Of a stretch of DNA of 5,161 nt, positions 1 through 4,679 are shown piece after piece. The notes below the pieces were generated by a model. It was not told the DNA's origin. It made no database searches and worked only from the letters and a program-made list of their open reading frames with translations. This DNA is from Legionellaceae bacterium (GTDB lineage Bacteria; Pseudomonadota; Gammaproteobacteria; Legionellales; Legionellaceae). Numbering within the stretch: position 1 is the first letter of the stretch; every line of letters begins with the position of its first letter. The position numbers and the translations under genes are program-made. Location: assembly GCA_947473535.1 (NCBI GenBank), contig CANJFK010000120.1, positions 1-5,161 of the forward strand, written 5' to 3'.

Positions 1-313
1 ATTCAATATGCTAAAAAGTTATTCCGGTCGCAGCCATCAAGTCATCACGAGTGTTGGCGTGACATGGTTTGATTATCAAAAAGTGGTATTGCAGAAAACT
101 ATCGTCACATTTGCTAACATGACTGATGCAGACATATACCAGTATCTCGAAACCGATAACTATAAAGATAAATCTGGCAGTTATGGTATCCAAAGCTATA
201 TTGGACAATTTATTCGTCATATCGACGGCTGTTTCTATTCTGTAATGGGATTACCTTTGAATACCGTTCGTGAATTATTGATGGATCTAAAACGCTTGAA
301 GTCATCAATATAA
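1..313 (+). CDS. maf: Maf family nucleotide pyrophosphatase, C-terminal half (5' end outside window)
   Basis: Maf proteins are cytoplasmic nucleoside-triphosphate pyrophosphatases that remove dTTP, UTP or modified nucleotides; older annotations call them septum-formation inhibitors. The frame is open from base 2 and ends in TAA at 311-313, giving 103 visible residues, about half of the usual 190-200. The ATG at 8 is internal, not the start: it lies in the family segment resembling 'A-x-x-ML-x-x-x-SGR-x-H-x-V'. Further along are the family landmarks 'DKSGSYGIQ', carrying the conserved Lys and Gln of the active-site region, then 'IDG-x-x-YSVMGLPL', a typical Maf C-terminus. The catalytic Asp and N-terminal SxR motif lie upstream and cannot be checked. 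The wording is closer to the YhdE (dTTP/UTP) branch than to YceF, but that is a judgement by eye. arsC follows after 20 bp, so the two are probably cotranscribed. Confidence 0.9.
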   Translation, partial: FNMLKSYSGRSHQVITSVGVTWFDYQKVVLQKTIVTFANMTDADIYQYLETDNYKDKSGSYGIQSYIGQFIRHIDGCFYSVMGLPLNTVRELLMDLKRLKSSI

Positions 314-333
314 GCCATGGAGAAAAACACAAC

Positions 334-705
334 ATGCACACATTCACTATCTATCACAATCCTAAGTGTTCTAACTCAAGAAAAGCCTTGGAAATATTAC
401 ACAGCCATAATATTAATCCAACCATCATTGAATATCTAAAAACCCCGCTTAACCTAGAGCAAATCGTTCAATTGCGCTCACATTTTACTTTAAAAGACTT
501 TATCCGACACAATGAGTCTGTCTTTAACGAACTCACCCTAAATAAGGACGAAGCCAGCGTATTAGCAGCTATGGTGCAAGAGCCTATTTTAATGCAACGG
601 CCCATCGTAACGTATGCGGGTAAAGCCGTGATTGCAAGACCGCCGGAGAGAGTATTAGAGTTAATTGATGAAGCTAAAAAATTTATCAGCCAACCTGCTG
701 TTTAG
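334..705 (+). CDS. arsC: ArsC-family thiol reductase (glutaredoxin-type arsenate reductase, YfgD-like)
   Basis: This 123-aa protein has the thioredoxin-like ArsC fold. The N-terminal 'IYHNPKCSNSR' puts the nucleophilic Cys at residue 12, as in the classical R773 ArsC. The three arginines that bind the arsenate/thiolate intermediate appear to be present as Arg58 ('IRHNE'), Arg89 ('QRPIV') and Arg102 ('ARPPE'). The C-terminal 'PIV-x-x-x-GKA-x-x-x-RPPE-x-VLE' and the short length resemble E. coli YfgD more than plasmid ArsC of about 140 aa. Known chemistry of the family is reduction of arsenate to arsenite using glutathione and glutaredoxin in the cytoplasm. No arsR, arsB or acr3 is visible, so this may be a housekeeping paralogue rather than part of a resistance operon. 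The start has a GGAGA ribosome site at 319-323. The 3' end overlaps the convergent nnrE-mazG gene by 20 bp. Confidence 0.92.
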   Translation: MHTFTIYHNPKCSNSRKALEILHSHNINPTIIEYLKTPLNLEQIVQLRSHFTLKDFIRHNESVFNELTLNKDEASVLAAMVQEPILMQRPIVTYAGKAVIARPPERVLELIDEAKKFISQPAV

Positions 706-1762
706 CCAAATCCCAAATATGCATCAACTCATTAAACGCATGGCCATTCAAATTAGTTAACCCACGTCCATGCGAGATTTGTTTCACCGCATTAAGTCGC
801 CGTTCAAATTTATCCAGCGTATGTTTCAATGTCTCTGCTGGGTTAAAATTACAATAAACACACAATGAAAATACGGCGTGCAACAGATCGCCAATCTCCT
901 CTTCCAATGCAGACACATTGGCTTGAGTACCCTCATCCAGATGTTCAGAAATTTCAACACATTCGCTCTCAATCTGCGCCATGATTTGTTCGGTTGTTTC
1001 CCAGCGAAAACCAAATGCAGCCGCATCTTGCTCTAAAAAAACCACCCTATCCAACAAATCCAATGACTGATATGCCACTGCTGTTTGGTTTTGCATATGC
1101 GCATCTAACAAATCACGCGGGGTACCAATATCCACTACATCAATATTACCCAAATAATCTTGCGCCATTGGCCTTAAAAACCCCTGTTTAACACCAGTCA
1201 TGGTAACAGTCTGGGTCGCTCTAACAGCAACACCTAATACGTCACCGGTATCACAATCAAGTCCAGATGGAATATCAATCGACAATACTTTTTTATGGGC
1301 ACTATTAATCGCATCGATTATTCTCACAAAAGGCGCTTTGACCTTACCTTGTAAACCTGTGCCAAATAACGCATTAATGATCCAATCTGCATCTGATAAC
1401 ACATGCTCCAATGTTTGAAGATTGTCTTCAAGCATAACCGTGATGGGTACACCTAATGCATCCACAATATCATAATTGATCTTAGCGTCACCGCTTATCT
1501 CATCTGATTGTCCAAACAATAGAACATGCACAGGCATATCCAGATTATAAAGATAGCGTGCAACCACAAAACCATCACCGGCATTATTACCTCTTCCGCA
1601 ACAAATAATGGTTTTACCTTGTGGCTTATGGGTTAAAAAATAATCCACGATACCGCGCCCTGCATTTTCCATTAATACAATGCCTTGGATATGGTATTTT
1701 TCGATGGTTAATCGATCTAACTCTCTGGCCTGATGACGACTTAGAACAAATGTTTTCTTCAT
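686..1762 (-). CDS. nnrE: NAD(P)H-hydrate epimerase fused to a MazG-like NTP pyrophosphohydrolase domain
   Basis: This 358-aa protein is an uninterrupted fusion. Residues 1-215 are a YjeF_N/NnrE domain, which epimerises R-NAD(P)HX to the S form so that a dehydratase can repair it. Visible motifs are 'MENAGRG' (31-37), 'GRGNNAGDGF' (56-65, the GxGNNGGDG nucleotide/potassium loop), 'ALFGTGL' (131-137), 'SIDIPSGLD' (161-169, with the family Asp at 163) and 'LGNIDVVDIG' (204-213). From about 240 to 355 the sequence resembles the C-terminal domain of E. coli MazG: 'FGFRW', 'SECVE' (266-270), 'LEEEIGDLL' (286-294, with Glu289 and Asp292 as ExxD), 'KFERRL' (318-323) and a C-terminal 'W-x-x-x-K' helix. 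The common partner, the NnrD dehydratase kinase-like domain, is absent. Two oddities are Asn130 where 'DALFGTGL' is usual, and Ser266 where the first Glu of EExxE is expected. ychJ ends 20 bp upstream; the ribosome site is a weak AGAGAA (1771-1776). Both domain calls are firm; whether the MazG part is active is not. Confidence 0.88.
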   Translation of the reverse strand: MKKTFVLSRHQARELDRLTIEKYHIQGIVLMENAGRGIVDYFLTHKPQGKTIICCGRGNNAGDGFVVARYLYNLDMPVHVLLFGQSDEISGDAKINYDIVDALGVPITVMLEDNLQTLEHVLSDADWIINALFGTGLQGKVKAPFVRIIDAINSAHKKVLSIDIPSGLDCDTGDVLGVAVRATQTVTMTGVKQGFLRPMAQDYLGNIDVVDIGTPRDLLDAHMQNQTAVAYQSLDLLDRVVFLEQDAAAFGFRWETTEQIMAQIESECVEISEHLDEGTQANVSALEEEIGDLLHAVFSLCVYCNFNPAETLKHTLDKFERRLNAVKQISHGRGLTNLNGHAFNELMHIWDLAKQQVG

Positions 1763-1782
1763 GCGAATAATTCTCTATTTAG

Positions 1783-2253
1783 TCACGATTTCCCATGACA
1801 ATTTTTATATTTTCTTTGACTGCCACACGGACATACACCATTACGTGCAATGGTTTTCGTTACGGTTTGAAATTGAACGCCATCCACATAATACCAGCGC
1901 CCTGCTTCCTGAATAAATTCACTTTTTTCATGGATTGACTTTAAAATATGGCCATCCATAAAGGTCGCAATAAATTCAACATGGCCTTTGTGTCGGCTAT
2001 CCAAACTCGTATCAAGAACCGTAAGCTTTATCCAATTCACGCGTGTTGCCCAAAGCTTTGAATTCACCGCATCGAAACCCACCAATGCCCTACCCCGCAT
2101 GGTCTTTTGGATATAATCAATATCAGACAAACAATACGCGGTGTAACGAGAACGCATCAGTGCTTCCGGTGTCTCAGGCTGCTGTTTATGATTAAGATAA
2201 GGTTCGCAGCAAGTGGCATAATCATTTTTAGAACCACAGGGGCAACCAGTCAT
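1783..2253 (-). CDS. ychJ: YchJ family (UPF0225) SEC-C zinc-motif protein
   Basis: This protein of about 156 aa has the YchJ layout: an N-terminal SEC-C motif 'CPCGS' with Cys4, Cys6, Cys15 and Cys16, the family signature 'ALMRSRYTAY', a central NTF2-like domain with 'WYYVDG', and a C-terminal SEC-C motif 'CPCGSQRKYKNCHG' (141-154). SEC-C motifs bind zinc, as in the SecA tail; the biological role of YchJ is not established. I chose the ATG at 2253 (MTGCPCGS) because the family starts a few residues before CPCGS and E. coli YchJ is 152 aa. An ATG at 2268 and a TTG at 2280 are in-frame alternatives. None has a good Shine-Dalgarno sequence, and the start lies inside the end of the upstream 47-aa ORF, which suggests translational coupling. 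nnrE-mazG follows 20 bp downstream. Confidence 0.9.
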   Translation of the reverse strand: MTGCPCGSKNDYATCCEPYLNHKQQPETPEALMRSRYTAYCLSDIDYIQKTMRGRALVGFDAVNSKLWATRVNWIKLTVLDTSLDSRHKGHVEFIATFMDGHILKSIHEKSEFIQEAGRWYYVDGVQFQTVTKTIARNGVCPCGSQRKYKNCHGKS

Positions 2254-2371
2254 TGCGATTAGTTTCATTAACAGCGCCAATCGTTTGTAAGATAAACTGA
2301 ACTCGTTTTTCTACTGAAACCTTAGGCACATCAATGGTTTTATACTCACAAATTTCATAAGAACTTTTCAT
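2228..2371 (-). CDS. Small ORF, 47 aa, unknown function, overlapping the start of ychJ
   Basis: A 47-aa reading frame begins MKSSYEICEY and ends NDWLPLWF, filling the gap between ldcA and ychJ. It has a well-placed ribosome site, AGGGA at 2380-2384, 8 nt before the ATG and 6 nt downstream of the ldcA stop. Its last 26 bases overlap ychJ in another frame. A longer version from 2422 would run into ldcA and has no clear ribosome site. I recognise no domain, membrane segment or signal. It is soluble-looking and mildly charged, with an aromatic C-terminus. It may be a genuine small protein, or mainly a device to bring ribosomes to the weak ychJ start. The good ribosome site and operon-like spacing support translation; no homologue is known to me. 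Confidence 0.5.
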   Translation of the reverse strand: MKSSYEICEYKTIDVPKVSVEKRVQFILQTIGAVNETNRNDWLPLWF

Positions 2372-2390
2372 CACAAAATTCCCTGCTGTA

Positions 2391-3299
2391 TCAAGCTGCT
2401 GGTATTGAAAGCTTACCAACATCCGCGTTTAAGGTAACCTCTTTCCCAATCGGTAATACGCAGCGCCTATCACGATGACTGTAAGGGAACTCTTTAATAC
2501 ACGGTACATTGATTCGCTTGGACCATTCATCAATAATATCATCAACAGTGCCATCACGATCGGGAAAATATTGTGCATCACAACGCTCAAATTGACCCCA
2601 GATCAATCCTGCAATGTTGTTAAATACGCCAGCCAACTCAAGTTGAGACAGCATGCTATCAATTTTGTAGGGTTCCGACCAAACCTCTTCAACCAGCAAA
2701 ATACTGCCTCTGAAATCAGGTTCAAACGGTGTGCCCATCAAGACACTAATGCAACCCAAATTACCACCCACCAACGGCCCTTTCACAATGCCAGATCGCA
2801 CAGAAATCCCTTCCTCAATATGATAATCCTCGCCTGTCAAACACGCCATCAATGTTTTATCAATCAGTGGATCAATCGGATGACCGTCTAAATCACGAAA
2901 CACAAATCCAGTACACGAAGCTAATCCTGCTTTTTTTAATAACCCTGCTTGCAGTGCCGTGGTATCACTAAAACCTGTGACCCATTTCGGATGAGCACGG
3001 ATCACATCGTAATCAAGCAACGGTAAAATACGCTGCGCACCATAACCACCTCCGGTCGCCATAATGGCGTTGACCTCATCGTCATGAAAAAACGCCATCA
3101 CGTCTTTGGCACGATCGTTATCATCTCCAGCCATAAATCGAGTTGCATCATGTACATGATGCCCCACTTTTGTCTTAAAGCTTTTTTGCTCCAAATAACG
3201 CACTCCCAATTCTAAGCGCCCTTCTTGCATGGGGCTGGATGGTGTGACTAATCCAATGGTGTCACTTGGTACTAATGGCGGTGGACATATGATTTTCAT
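2391..3299 (-). CDS. ldcA: LD-carboxypeptidase, peptidase family S66 (LdcA)
   Basis: This 302-aa protein matches family S66, which removes the terminal D-Ala from murein tetrapeptides by cutting the meso-DAP-D-Ala (L,D) bond during peptidoglycan recycling. The visible landmarks are 'GDTIGLVTPSS'-like residues 12-22 (here SDTIGLVTPSS), 'IMATGGGYGAQRILPLLDYD' (79-98), the nucleophile segment 'GFSDTTAL' with Ser111, 'LLVEEVWSEPYKID' with the catalytic Glu at 204, and 'FPYSHRDRRCVLPIG' with His275. Ser-Glu-His is therefore complete. There is no signal peptide, consistent with cytoplasmic recycling. Length is typical of LdcA; the immunity relative MccF is usually longer. The ATG at 3299 has a good GAGGAA ribosome site (3305-3310). 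The start overlaps the stop of an upstream 30-aa ORF as ATGA, and a 47-aa ORF begins 19 bp after its stop. Confidence 0.93.
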   Translation of the reverse strand: MKIICPPPLVPSDTIGLVTPSSPMQEGRLELGVRYLEQKSFKTKVGHHVHDATRFMAGDDNDRAKDVMAFFHDDEVNAIMATGGGYGAQRILPLLDYDVIRAHPKWVTGFSDTTALQAGLLKKAGLASCTGFVFRDLDGHPIDPLIDKTLMACLTGEDYHIEEGISVRSGIVKGPLVGGNLGCISVLMGTPFEPDFRGSILLVEEVWSEPYKIDSMLSQLELAGVFNNIAGLIWGQFERCDAQYFPDRDGTVDDIIDEWSKRINVPCIKEFPYSHRDRRCVLPIGKEVTLNADVGKLSIPAA

Positions 3300-3388
3300 A
3301 GTTGTTCCTCATACGTTTTATAGACCACACTGATCATATTAAAAAAATTGGCTTCCGCCAGATGAAACGCCTGTACTTGATGATGCAT
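3296..3388 (-). CDS. Small ORF, 30 aa, stop overlapping the ldcA start (ATGA)
   Basis: This short frame starts with ATG at 3388 (begins MHHQVQAFHL) and ends in a TGA that overlaps the ldcA ATG by four bases, the classic arrangement for translational coupling. An AGG lies 7 nt before the ATG, a weak but usable ribosome site; an in-frame GTG immediately precedes the ATG, and a TAA in frame a little further upstream closes the ORF. The ldcA ribosome site lies inside its last codons. The peptide has no recognisable motif and looks like one amphipathic helix with a 'EEQL' end. It could be a real leader or small protein, a remnant of a longer lost gene, or a chance ORF: at 30 codons chance alone is quite possible. 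The overlap is the main argument. Confidence 0.4.
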   Translation of the reverse strand: MHHQVQAFHLAEANFFNMISVVYKTYEEQL

Positions 3389-3421
3389 CACAACGCCTAA
3401 CGTTATTTAGTAAATATCCCT

Positions 3422-3450
3422 ATTTTATCGATGTACCTCCAAATAATCGA
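3422..3450 (-). promoter_or_regulatory. Weak candidate promoter for the ldcA cluster
   Basis: On the minus strand a TAAAAT box (3422-3427, 5 of 6 to the sigma70 -10) lies 17 bp from a poor -35, TCGATT (3445-3450, 3 of 6). Transcription would begin near 3414, about 26 nt before the 30-aa ORF. In such AT-rich DNA a match of this quality is weak evidence. Confidence 0.25.
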
Positions 3451-3458
3451 CATAAACC

Positions 3459-3472
3459 TAAATATATATTTA
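3459..3472. repeat. 14-bp perfect palindrome, TAAATATATATTTA
   Basis: TAAATATATATTTA reads identically on both strands and lies near the centre of the divergent region. It could be a binding site for a dimeric regulator or a DNA-bending/melting element, but its pure A/T composition makes a chance origin likely. Confidence 0.35.
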
Positions 3473-3497
3473 CACAAAAAATTTACAAGATTCTACA
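3469..3497 (+). repeat. Direct repeats TTTACA, TTTACA, TCTACA upstream of the right-hand operon
   Basis: TTTACA occurs at 3469-3474 and 3482-3487, with an imperfect copy TCTACA at 3492-3497. Repeat spacing is 13 and 10 bp, close to one DNA turn, and the array sits about 30-55 bp upstream of the candidate -35 at 3524. Read on the other strand the first two form GTAAA-N8-GTAAA, reminiscent of CpxR-type half-sites, although the enteric CpxR box has a shorter spacer. It is a candidate activator or response-regulator site only. Confidence 0.3.
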
Positions 3498-3523
3498 AAA
3501 TGCAAAAATGTGCAGAATAAATA

Positions 3524-3552
3524 GTGACTGCCGTCATTTTATGCGTTATTAT
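3524..3552 (+). promoter_or_regulatory. Candidate sigma70 promoter for the right-hand operon
   Basis: GTGACT (3524-3529, 4 of 6 to TTGACA) is followed after an ideal 17-bp spacer by TATTAT (3547-3552, 5 of 6 to TATAAT). A start near 3559 would leave a leader of about 60 nt before the ATG at 3621. An overlapping TATAAA at 3550-3555 is a less well spaced alternative. This is the best promoter-like match I found upstream of the operon. Confidence 0.42.
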
Positions 3553-3579
3553 AAAACCAGTTACACACAGCCTGGCCGA

Positions 3580-3592
3580 TGGAACGGTTCCA
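3580..3592. repeat. Operator-like inverted repeat TGGAAC-g-GTTCCA
   Basis: A perfect 6-bp inverted repeat with a single central base lies roughly 20-33 nt downstream of the predicted transcription start and 28 bp before the 25-aa ORF. The position suits a repressor operator. As RNA it would only form a short 4-bp stem with a 5-nt loop. No regulator gene is adjacent. Confidence 0.35.
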
Positions 3593-3620
3593 GTTATCCA
3601 TACTATAAGGAGCCGTCATC

Positions 3621-3698
3621 ATGAATATTTTCTCTTATCGCAATCAAACTGCCGCCATTGTTCAAACGGCAATGCCCTATTCATCCATAGATTCCTAA
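3621..3698 (+). CDS. 25-aa mini-ORF or leader peptide with a strong ribosome site
   Basis: A short frame from ATG at 3621 to TAA at 3696-3698 encodes 25 residues, beginning MNIFSYRNQT and ending SSIDS. It has the best ribosome site in the window: a perfect AAGGAG at 3607-3612, 8 nt before the ATG, downstream of a plausible promoter. This argues that it is translated. The peptide is polar with no membrane segment and no run of one amino acid of the kind seen in biosynthetic attenuators. It lies 76 bp before the next gene. It may be a small protein of the operon, a leader peptide controlling downstream expression, or the eroded start of a lost gene. No homologue is recognised. Confidence 0.5.
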   Translation: MNIFSYRNQTAAIVQTAMPYSSIDS

Positions 3699-3718
3699 CA
3701 CAACAAACGCTTGGCGTT
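3650..3718 (+). promoter_or_regulatory. Possible RNA hairpins in and just after the 25-aa ORF
   Basis: TGCCG (3650-3654) can pair with CGGCA (3667-3671), and CATTG (3656-3660) can pair with CAATG (3670-3674); the two stems share bases and exclude each other. Just after the ORF stop, AACGC (3706-3710) and GCGTT (3714-3718) form a 5-bp stem with loop TTG, followed 8 nt later by a run of five T. This is attenuator-like, but each stem is only 5 bp and the T run is displaced, so it is not a proper terminator. Confidence 0.2.
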
Positions 3719-3762
3719 ATTGCACTCTTTTTGTCACGCATACACGCCCTGCTCTACGTACT

Positions 3763-3768
3763 GAGGAG
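3763..3768 (+). promoter_or_regulatory. Ribosome binding site that selects the second of two tandem ATGs
   Basis: GAGGAG lies 3 nt before the ATG at 3772 but 6 nt before the ATG at 3775. The latter spacing is more usual, so the 290-aa protein probably begins MKQETIS rather than MMKQETIS. Confidence 0.65.
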
Positions 3769-3774
3769 TCCATG

Positions 3775-4647
3775 ATGAAACAAGAAACCATTAGCCGCTT
3801 ATTAGAATTAGCCATTGAGGCATTTGCAAACTCAGCCTCACCGGATGCGTTTGCCAAAGCCGCGGCTCATGAAGCCTCTTTTTCAGCAGCCTATGTTTAC
3901 TGCCCCGAATCAGCAGATGCAGCGGCCTTGACCGCAGCCGTTTCTTTTGTGACAAAGGCCAATGAAGCCACCTTATTTTCAGCAGATATCACCGATGCTG
4001 CCATGAAATCATTTGCCATGAAGCGCAATTACCAATCAGCACGTCATGCCTTTAAAGGCGCTAATAAAAATCAGCCCGCAAGGCCTGCATCTGACATCGT
4101 ATTTTCATCATTACTGAACGCATCCAATGAATCCATTGGTGATACTGAAACTGAAGTCACTCAATCATATCGACACGCATTTGTGCACGATGAAGCAGGT
4201 AATGAAAAAGCACGGCGCGCAGCACTGCAGACCTATAGTGATTGCTACACCACCACACGTGCTATCTTTGTCAGAGCAGGCTTTTCCGCCAATAAAATGC
4301 AAGACGCAACCGCACGTACAGATGTATTTAAAAGCTTAATGTCTGACCGTTTAAATCAAGAACTAACCTACGATACTTTAAATCCCAGTTTTTTTATCCA
4401 AATCATGAATAGCCGCGCCATCACGGTAATTGCCAGTATTTTATTGGTTGCGGGCATTCTTACCATTGCTTGCGGTACGTTTGGCGCTTTAGGACTTCCC
4501 TTCATCCCAACCGTTGCAGCAGGCAGCGTGGCTGCTGTTTGTGGGGTTGGGTTATTTGCTAGCGGTTTTTTTGCACATCGCAAATTACAACAAATCGATG
4601 TTGCCAATCAGCAATACGAGGACATGATTGTCAATGACGCACACTAA
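3775..4647 (+). CDS. Unrecognised 290-aa protein with a C-terminal double-membrane-segment hairpin
   Basis: I do not recognise this protein. With the start at 3775 it has 290 residues (291 from the ATG at 3772). Residues 1-210 are soluble-looking, predicted mostly helical and rich in Ala, with many Ser/Thr and only scattered charge clusters. Two hydrophobic segments follow, at about 214-236 and 245-268, separated by a short 'GALGLPFIP' turn, so the chain probably enters and leaves the membrane with both ends on the same side. The tail of about 22 residues is polar and acidic ('QYEDMIVND'). There is no N-terminal signal peptide and no enzyme motif. The next gene starts 32 bp later, also membrane-anchored, so the two products may act together at a membrane. 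A secreted, host-membrane-inserting effector is one possibility if the genome encodes a Dot/Icm system; this is inference. That it is a real gene is well supported by length, ribosome site and protein-like composition. Confidence 0.85.
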   Translation: MKQETISRLLELAIEAFANSASPDAFAKAAAHEASFSAAYVYCPESADAAALTAAVSFVTKANEATLFSADITDAAMKSFAMKRNYQSARHAFKGANKNQPARPASDIVFSSLLNASNESIGDTETEVTQSYRHAFVHDEAGNEKARRAALQTYSDCYTTTRAIFVRAGFSANKMQDATARTDVFKSLMSDRLNQELTYDTLNPSFFIQIMNSRAITVIASILLVAGILTIACGTFGALGLPFIPTVAAGSVAAVCGVGLFASGFFAHRKLQQIDVANQQYEDMIVNDAH

Positions 4648-4679
4648 TTTTAATTATTTTTAACAGAGGAGATATCAAC

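Larger units (their letters stand above)
3389..3620. other. Divergent AT-rich control region between the ldcA cluster and the right-hand operon
   Basis: This stretch of about 230 bp contains no convincing protein gene and separates oppositely directed operons. It is markedly AT-rich, especially 3440-3520. Besides the candidate promoters and repeats listed separately, it has short perfect palindromes TGATGCATCA (3381-3390, just inside the 30-aa ORF) and TAACGTTA (3398-3405), of a size expected fairly often by chance. A GTG-started frame from 3524 runs through part of it but lacks a ribosome site. No tRNA, riboswitch or terminator shape was recognised. Confidence 0.7.

Noticed and set aside
687..700. 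Bidirectional terminator between arsC and nnrE-mazG
   Set aside because: The stem is only 4 bp, has no adjoining T tract and lies inside coding sequence.
826..1418. Several 65-72-aa frames on both strands within nnrE-mazG
   Set aside because: All overlap conserved motifs of the fusion protein and have no convincing ribosome sites or protein-like character.
2475..2891. 138-aa plus-strand frame opposite ldcA
   Set aside because: It is antisense to the conserved ldcA catalytic regions and its translation shows no family features; a shadow of the real gene.
2391..3299. MccF-type microcin C immunity peptidase as an alternative to LdcA
   Set aside because: MccF shares family S66, but this protein has the shorter LdcA length and sits in a housekeeping setting with no microcin genes; substrate choice still cannot be proved by eye.
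3429..3438. GGAGG on the minus strand as a ribosome site for another upstream gene
   Set aside because: No ATG, GTG or TTG follows at suitable distance with an open frame; stops occur at once.
3389..3620. CRISPR array, tRNA, insertion-sequence end or riboswitch in the control region
   Set aside because: The repeats are too short and too few, no cloverleaf or aptamer consensus was seen, and no paired terminal inverted repeats or target duplications were found.
3524..3775. 83-aa GTG-started plus-strand frame ending in an ATGA overlap with the following gene
   Set aside because: Its start falls in the candidate promoter, it has no ribosome site and no internal ATG, and a far better initiated mini-ORF (3621-3698) lies in another frame across it.
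4127..4607. 70-aa plus and 79-aa minus frames within the 290-aa gene, and a 65-aa minus frame at 4937-5134
   Set aside because: They lie wholly inside better supported genes; the 'hydrophobic' minus frames merely mirror the repeated codons of the membrane segment and coiled coil.
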